Part shown: positions 59,670-64,000 of the stretch, piece by piece | Layout: every line of letters begins with the position of its first letter | Position numbering within the stretch: position 1 is the stretch's first letter | Assembly (NCBI GenBank): GCA_964483105.1 | Contig: CAYZZU010000007.1 | Coordinates: forward strand, 36,597 to 100,596 | Origin: CAYZZU01 sp964483105 | GTDB lineage: Bacteria > CG2-30-53-67 | Direction: 5' to 3' | Length of the DNA stretch: 64,000 bases | Notes under the pieces: generated by a model | What the model saw: the letters and a program-made list of their open reading frames with translations, nothing else | Database searches by the model: none | What the model was told of the DNA's origin: nothing | Position numbers and translations under genes: made by a program

Positions 59670-61009
59670 GAACTTCCTTCACAGGACGGATCCGGGTACA
59701 TTCTCTCCACTAACTGTTCCATGCTGACTTTGCCGAGTTCCCGTTCAAAGGCGATTCGTCCTTTCTGGAACAGATCGGAGATCACCCTCTGTTCAGGCTC
59801 GTCCGGCACCGGAGAGACCACGAGGAGTTTTCCACGAACCATTTCAATGACCTGGCTGACCGGGATTCTTTCCGGGTCCCGCGCCGGAATAAAGGCGTCC
59901 CGCATTCCTTCCAGGTTCTGGATCATCCCGGACCGCTTCAGTTGGAGAAGCAGTTGCTCCATCCATTCATAGGCGACACCGAGCTGTTGGGAAATTTCCA
60001 GCACCCGTGCCGGTGTTTCCCCTTTCCGGAACCTCCGGACAATCTCCCCCATGGCACGAAGCGCCAGATATCCCCGGTAATTTTCGGGTCGGAAGGCCTG
60101 CGAGGAACTATGTCGGTAAAGTTCGGGATACTGTAACACGTACGAAAACTCCGCGCCTAAAAGAACGATGATCCAGACCAGAAAGAGGTACAGCAAAAAG
60201 GCGGGGATCGCGGCGAGAGCGCCGTAAATTTTGCTGTACGTGGAAAAGTGCGTGATATAAAGGGCGAAACCCCATTTGAAAAATGAAAAGAAGGCCGCCC
60301 CGATCATCCCCCCGATCATGGCCGGTTTGGTTCCGACGCGGGTATAGGGAAGCAGCTTGTACACCATGAAAAAGGCAAACCAGATCAGAAGAAAGGGGAT
60401 GATGTAGACCAGGGAAGCCTTGACCAGGGGGCTCTCCAGGATCGTTCCAACGACGGGAAGGGTCTTCAACCGGGCGGTCATGAAGAGGGAAAGCCCGATT
60501 AAGATCGGCGCCAGAGTCAACGTCAGCCAGAACGAGCTGACCTTGTCCCAAAGTCCCCGTTTCTCCGTGACATGCCAGATCGAGTTCAAGGTTTTTTCCA
60601 TCGTGTTGATCATGGAATAGGTTGCGATAAAGAGCACGATGGTCCCCAGGGTGGAAAGCGTGGCCGTGTTTTTGGAAAACTTTTCAATATTCTCCTGGAT
60701 CGTGTTGAAGAGACGCGCGTTCGGAAACAGATAACGACTCAGAAAATCCCGGACCTCCTCCTCGGAAAGCTTGAGCCGGCTGAACCAGGAAAGGGAAACC
60801 GCCATGAGGGGCACCACCGTGAGAATCGTGGTGTATGTCAGTGAGGAGGCCATGAGCAGGCAACGGTCCTGGATAAATTCCCGCCCGGCATGATAGGTCA
60901 CGCGGAACTGACGGAGCGCCAAGGCCGGAAGCCTGGATCGGCTTTCAAGATCCAGACTGAGCAGCCGGAGAAAGATCCCCTGGACCGTCTTTTCCTTGGC
61001 CTTTTTCAT
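59666..61009 (-). CDS. YihY/BrkB family inner membrane protein
   Basis: The 447-residue protein has six membrane helices (residues 40-290) with SLTYTTILTVVPLMAVSLSWF, NTMEKTLNSIWHV and SFFKWGFALYITHFSTYSKIYGALAAIPAFLLYLFLVWIIVLLGAE given by position near 235-280. The last 140 residues form a winged-helix-like cytoplasmic domain. The family was once called RNase BN, but is now viewed as a membrane protein of unknown role. The ATG at 61009 follows the pmbA stop by one base. Confidence 0.88.
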   Translation of the reverse strand: MKKAKEKTVQGIFLRLLSLDLESRSRLPALALRQFRVTYHAGREFIQDRCLLMASSLTYTTILTVVPLMAVSLSWFSRLKLSEEEVRDFLSRYLFPNARLFNTIQENIEKFSKNTATLSTLGTIVLFIATYSMINTMEKTLNSIWHVTEKRGLWDKVSSFWLTLTLAPILIGLSLFMTARLKTLPVVGTILESPLVKASLVYIIPFLLIWFAFFMVYKLLPYTRVGTKPAMIGGMIGAAFFSFFKWGFALYITHFSTYSKIYGALAAIPAFLLYLFLVWIIVLLGAEFSYVLQYPELYRHSSSQAFRPENYRGYLALRAMGEIVRRFRKGETPARVLEISQQLGVAYEWMEQLLLQLKRSGMIQNLEGMRDAFIPARDPERIPVSQVIEMVRGKLLVVSPVPDEPEQRVISDLFQKGRIAFERELGKVSMEQLVERMYPDPSCEGSS

Positions 61010-61010
61010 C

Positions 61011-62351
61011 TCATTTTCCACTGACGGAAAGGGCGTCGATCAGCAGGCTCGGGGAACCCACAGCGCCATAGAAACGAAGATTTTCACCGACCGCCCGCAC
61101 CTGTTTCAGAATTTCCAGGAAATTCCCCGCCAGGGCCCCACCCCGAACCGGATACGCGGGACGTCCGTTTTCGACCCAGAAGCCGGATACACCCACGGAA
61201 AAGTCTCCGGAATACGGATTGGCGGTATGCATCCCCATCACCTCGGTGACCAGGAGCCCCTGATCCATTTCATGGAGGAGCTGCTCTTCCGACCGATCCC
61301 CTCTTTGAATGAACAGGTTGGTCGTTCCCACGCGGGGGAGAGAGCCGTAACCGCCCCGGACGCCGTTCCCGGTGGAAAGGACTCCCTCTTTCGCCGCCGT
61401 ATAGGTGTTGTGGAGAAATCCTTCGAGAATCCCTTTCCGAATCAGAACCTTGCGCTGCATCGGCACCCCTTCATCATCCACCGGAGCCGATCCGGCGCCA
61501 CCCGGCAGATGACCGTCGTCGACCAGATGGATCCGTTCGGATCCCACGACCTCACCGATCCGGTCCGCGAACAGGGATTTTCCCTTCTGTACGGCGTCCG
61601 CGGAAAAGGCGGAGGCGAAAACTTCCAGAAAGCTTACAGCCGTAAGCGGGGTGAACAGGACGGGAACCTTCCGGGTCTGCATGGCGCGGGCACCCAGGAG
61701 GTCGAGGGCCTTGCGGGCAGCACGCTGCCCGATATCCGTGACAACGAGGCCGGAGAAAAAACGATTGAAATCCGAATCCCACCCCATTTCCTGATGGGTC
61801 CCGTCATCAGCCATCAGCATGATACTGGCAGAACAACCGGTTGCCCCGTAGGAACAATCCACACCGTTTGAATTGAATAAATGGACCGTGTAATCGGAGT
61901 CGCGCGTCACCGCCTTGCGAATCACCCGGATTCTGGGATCCACCGAAAGAGCAGCCTGTTCCAGGGCCATGGCCCGATCGATCTTTTCCGGCTCGCTGAT
62001 CCCGGCCAGAGCGGGGTCATGGAGCTTCAGATCATCCGGAGGCAACAAGGCCGGTTCGGGAAGGAGATTGCCTGGATCGGGTTCGGTAAACTGCGCCGAG
62101 TCCACGGCGTTCCGGATCAAGGCGTCGATCTCGGAACCGTCGGTCAGAGCGGTATAGGAAAAACCGATCCGCTTCTCCACAAAGACCCGGAGCCCCACCC
62201 CCCGTGAGGAGGACGACACGAAGGCATCGATCTTCTGTTTCTTCACCTCAATGGTCGTGGCCCTGGAAGAAAGAAGGTAGACCTCCACCCCGTCCACCTT
62301 CTGTTTCAAGGCACGTCCCAGGATTTCCTTCCCGATCTGTCTGAGATTCAT
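61011..62351 (-). CDS. pmbA: TldD/PmbA-family metalloprotease (PmbA/TldE-like)
   Basis: The 446-residue protein matches PmbA: GVEVYLLSSRATTIEVKKQ, SRGVGLRVFVEKRIGFSYT, GCSASIMLMAD, and SGDFSVGVSGFWVENGRPAYPVRG, named here by their positions. PmbA (TldE) normally pairs with TldD, whose HExxxH zinc motif gives activity; no TldD is in the window. Together they act on small unfolded peptides and in toxin or antibiotic maturation. The ATG at 62351 with AGGA upstream is used; the GNAT stop is two bases upstream. Confidence 0.9.
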   Translation of the reverse strand: MNLRQIGKEILGRALKQKVDGVEVYLLSSRATTIEVKKQKIDAFVSSSSRGVGLRVFVEKRIGFSYTALTDGSEIDALIRNAVDSAQFTEPDPGNLLPEPALLPPDDLKLHDPALAGISEPEKIDRAMALEQAALSVDPRIRVIRKAVTRDSDYTVHLFNSNGVDCSYGATGCSASIMLMADDGTHQEMGWDSDFNRFFSGLVVTDIGQRAARKALDLLGARAMQTRKVPVLFTPLTAVSFLEVFASAFSADAVQKGKSLFADRIGEVVGSERIHLVDDGHLPGGAGSAPVDDEGVPMQRKVLIRKGILEGFLHNTYTAAKEGVLSTGNGVRGGYGSLPRVGTTNLFIQRGDRSEEQLLHEMDQGLLVTEVMGMHTANPYSGDFSVGVSGFWVENGRPAYPVRGGALAGNFLEILKQVRAVGENLRFYGAVGSPSLLIDALSVSGK

Positions 62352-62353
62352 TT

Positions 62354-62863
62354 TCAGGATCCTTTCCCGGGCACCTCGTAGATCAGGGCGACTTCGTTGC
62401 AGTCCGGAAACCTGGCGCATTTCACACACTCCCCCCAGACCTTTTGAGGCAGAATTTCCTTCGGCGCCGCCTTGAACCCGACCTTTCTGAAGAAATCCGG
62501 GCTGTCGGTCAGGGTAAACACACGCTCAATCTTGAGAGAGACGGCTTCCTGCAGACAGGCCCGCGCCAGCGTGGATCCGATCCCCCGACGCTGGGCTTCA
62601 GCAACAACCGCCAACGATTTGAGCTCGGCCAGATCTTCCCAAACCACATGAAGGGCACAGACCCCGACCAGCGTCGAATCGTACTCGCAGACATGAAAAT
62701 CCCGGATATCATCGTAGAGCTCGCTCAGGGAGCGTGGAAGCATATGCCCTTCCCCAGCGAAATGGTTAATGAGCCTTTGGATCTCACGGACATCGGAAAT
62801 CCGGGCCTTTCGTATATGGCAACAGGATTTCTCGATCTTTTTCATGATAGAAACCACCAACAT
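62354..62863 (-). CDS. GNAT acetyltransferase (ArgA-like type)
   Basis: The 169-residue protein has a GNAT fold: IRKARISDVREIQRLINHFA, LAELKSLAVVAEAQRRGIGSTL (acetyl-CoA loop RRGIGS), and FFRKVGFK. The tail CVKCARFPDCNEVALIYEVP is typical of single-domain N-acetylglutamate synthase-like proteins linked to arginine synthesis. AAGGAAA precedes the ATG at 62863; an in-frame ATG at 62845 is an alternative. It leads a cluster with pmbA, yihY-like, mutL and miaA. Confidence 0.85.
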   Translation of the reverse strand: MLVVSIMKKIEKSCCHIRKARISDVREIQRLINHFAGEGHMLPRSLSELYDDIRDFHVCEYDSTLVGVCALHVVWEDLAELKSLAVVAEAQRRGIGSTLARACLQEAVSLKIERVFTLTDSPDFFRKVGFKAAPKEILPQKVWGECVKCARFPDCNEVALIYEVPGKGS

Positions 62864-62868
62864 TTTCC

Positions 62869-62898
62869 TTGACAGGAATCGGTCCGATTCTCTATAGT
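62869..62898 (+). promoter_or_regulatory. sigma-70 promoter of tRNA-Phe
   Basis: A perfect TTGACA (62869-62874) and TATAGT (62893-62898) are 18 bases apart, ending 11 bases before the tRNA. Confidence 0.8.
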
Positions 62899-62909
62899 AT
62901 CCGGACTTC

Positions 62910-62985
<76 letters not shown>

Positions 62986-63006
62986 TTCCCTGGATTATAG
63001 AGAAAG

Positions 63007-63033
63007 GCCGTTGAGTAATCAACGGCTTTTTTT
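63007..63033 (+). terminator. intrinsic terminator after tRNA-Phe
   Basis: GCCGTTGA (63007-63014) pairs perfectly with TCAACGGC (63019-63026) across a GTAA loop, followed by seven T. Confidence 0.93.
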
Positions 63034-63294
63034 AGCTTTTGTCGTTAATCCCATCGTCTTGGGCGGGCGAGAAACTGATGCGACTGGGGCTTTCCGAGGT
63101 CCGTGCCTGGAAGAGTGCCACCAACGGGCGAGGCCCGTGGTGGAACGCATTTTTCTTTTAAGCAAAACGCAACCGCTGTTTCGATTCGCCAGGGACGATA
63201 TTTCGCTGTATGTGGTACTTGTCCACTGTTATGAGCTTGGAGGAGGGTTTGGAGATCTTTTGTAAGTCCCGTGTAATGCCTGAACGTGGCAGAC
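63034..63294. other. region between tRNA-Phe terminator and the toxin-antitoxin pair
   Basis: No convincing gene. A strong hairpin with one bulge lies at 63118-63143 (CCACCAACGGGC and GCCCGTGGTGG), followed eight bases on by a T-rich run on the plus strand. A 94-residue minus-strand frame at 63045-63329 has no family signs. Confidence 0.45.
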
Positions 63295-63606
63295 TCACTG
63301 ACTGATTTCGGAATATTCTTTGACCTCACGGTTTATTCGGTCAGTTAATTCATCCATTGCTATATCCAAGTCATATTGTGACTGCAGGCCAAGCCAGAAC
63401 TCAGCAGAAGTTCCAAAAAACTTGGCGAGCCTCAAGGCTGTATCCGCTGTAATCCGCCGCTTCTGAAGTACAATTTCGTTTATTCTCCGGGGAGGGACAC
63501 CAATATTCAGAGCCAGTTTGTTTTGGCTTAACTCCATGGGCTTGAGAAATTCTTCCATAAGTACTTCGCCCGGATGTACGGGATGGAGTTTTTTCTTTTT
63601 CATCAT
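63295..63606 (-). CDS. higA: HigA-family antitoxin
   Basis: The 103-residue XRE-type protein reads HPVHPGEVLMEEFLKPMELSQNKLALNIGVPPRRINEIV, given by residues 8-46, then TADTALRLAKFFGTSAEFWLGLQSQYDLD. This is the HigA addiction-module antidote pattern. It neutralises HigB and represses the operon. The toxin gene lies directly upstream, nine bases away, in the higB-higA order typical of the family. The palindrome TTAACGTTAA in the promoter is its likely operator. Confidence 0.92.
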   Translation of the reverse strand: MMKKKKLHPVHPGEVLMEEFLKPMELSQNKLALNIGVPPRRINEIVLQKRRITADTALRLAKFFGTSAEFWLGLQSQYDLDIAMDELTDRINREVKEYSEISQ

Positions 63607-63615
63607 TTTGCCTCT

Positions 63616-63897
63616 CTAATGGTAATCAACGATCTCCACCTCATGCGCATCCCCTGCCTTCCAGGTAAAACAGACGCGCCATTGATCATTCACCCTGATA
63701 CTATATTGCCCCTTTCGATTACCGCTTAGTTTTTCCAAGCGGTTTGCAGGCGGTACGCGCAAATCATTAATGTTTTTTGCATTATTGATCATACGGAGTT
63801 TTCTCAATGCCACCTGCTGAACATCTCCCGGCAGTTTTCTTGAACCCTCCCGGGTGTAAGCTTTTTCCGTCTCCTTGTCCTTGAAGGATTTTATCAT
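63616..63897 (-). CDS. higB: HigB/RelE-family toxin
   Basis: The 93-residue protein has the HigB pattern: IKSFKDKETEKAYTREGSRKLP, VALRKLRMINNAKNINDLRVPPANRLEKLSGNRKGQYSIRVNDQWRVCF given by residues 28-75, and a final EIVDYH. HigB toxins cleave mRNA on the ribosome. The -10 box lies six bases before the ATG and no ribosome site is visible, so the transcript may be leaderless. The pair stands just beyond tRNA-Phe, a common site for acquired DNA. Confidence 0.92.
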   Translation of the reverse strand: MIKSFKDKETEKAYTREGSRKLPGDVQQVALRKLRMINNAKNINDLRVPPANRLEKLSGNRKGQYSIRVNDQWRVCFTWKAGDAHEVEIVDYH

Positions 63898-63903
63898 GCA
63901 GCA

Positions 63904-63932
63904 ATGGTATAACGCTTAACGTTAAATGTCAA
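63904..63932 (-). promoter_or_regulatory. higBA promoter with palindromic operator
   Basis: Minus-strand TTGACA (63932-63927) and TACCAT (63909-63904) are 17 bases apart. The perfect palindrome TTAACGTTAA (63916-63925) sits in the spacer, a good place for HigA repression. Confidence 0.65.
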
Positions 63933-64000
63933 GAGTTACTGACAGACCCTTGTCACGGCGAAGCTGATTCGACATGGTGTCAGGCCTTGACAAATGACAT

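Noticed and set aside
63092..63100. Attachment-site repeat of the tRNA-Phe end
   Set aside because: Only a short GAGGTCC-type match, too short to support a duplicated attachment site.
63045..63329. 94-codon minus-strand frame after higA
   Set aside because: No homology signs, no ribosome site and overlaps the higA 3' end.

Overview
The window is a moderately GC-rich stretch of a Gram-negative bacterial chromosome. It shows an anaerobic or facultatively anaerobic respiratory lifestyle: several multiheme c-type cytochromes, two NrfD-type membrane oxidoreductase modules, a Tat-exported molybdopterin-family subunit, System II cytochrome c maturation, FeoAB ferrous iron uptake under Fur, and sigma-54 promoters with NtrC-type activators. 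The mix (Dsr/Qrc/Act-like respiratory complexes, YeiH-type transporter, DsrE-like protein) is typical of Desulfobacterota, Nitrospirota or related phyla; the exact lineage cannot be read from the sequence alone. A 100-N scaffold gap flanked by an identical 55-bp overlap shows a draft (probably metagenome) assembly.

Layout. 1-1.4 kb: IclR-type regulator (cut by the window edge), FmdB zinc ribbon and transaldolase-like aldolase on the minus strand. 1.8-9.1 kb, plus strand: ATP-dependent PEP carboxykinase, a NamZ/DUF1343 protein, soluble transhydrogenase, and a MoxR ATPase paired with an unrecognised 613-residue protein. 9.0-11.9 kb, minus: fur, feoA, feoB and a tiny Cys-rich protein, with two good Fur boxes. 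12.0-14.7 kb: NrfD protein, Tat-exported ferredoxin and tetraheme cytochrome. 14.9-18.2 kb: NtrC-type two-component system. 18.3-21.1 kb: an ACP/AMP-ligase/acyltransferase fusion. 21.2-27.7 kb: a five-gene Qrc/ACIII-like complex with a sigma-54 promoter. Divergent from it, 28.1-31.0 kb, a second sigma-54 unit encodes a pentaheme cytochrome, a small membrane protein, a cyclic-nucleotide-binding-fold protein and a DsrE-like protein. 31.1-35.0 kb: GGT / M20 peptidase / YbdK-like ligase operon. 35.2-36.8 kb: a SerA-like protein that has lost its catalytic residues. 36.8-43.5 kb: acyltransferase-hydrolase fusion, hybrid kinase, alpha/beta hydrolase, HD-GYP protein. 43.7-45.2 kb: CcsA and ResB. 45.2-49.4 kb: RND pump and its adaptor. 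49.5-56.6 kb: small proteins, YeiH-like transporter, a sigma-54 promoter with a nested palindrome upstream, then an NtrC-type regulator and a c-heme-binding sensor kinase. 56.9-62.9 kb: miaA, mutL, yihY-like, pmbA, GNAT. 62.9-63.9 kb: tRNA-Phe and a higBA toxin-antitoxin pair.

How it fits together. The three c-type cytochrome regions and the heme-binding sensor kinase need covalent heme attachment, which CcsA/ResB supply. Two sensor-kinase/sigma-54-activator pairs sit near three sigma-54 promoters, suggesting that the respiratory complexes and the YeiH-type transporter are switched by redox or anion signals. The most striking items are the heme-sensor/sigma-54/transporter locus, the divergent sigma-54 respiratory locus, and the complete SerA-like pseudoenzyme.
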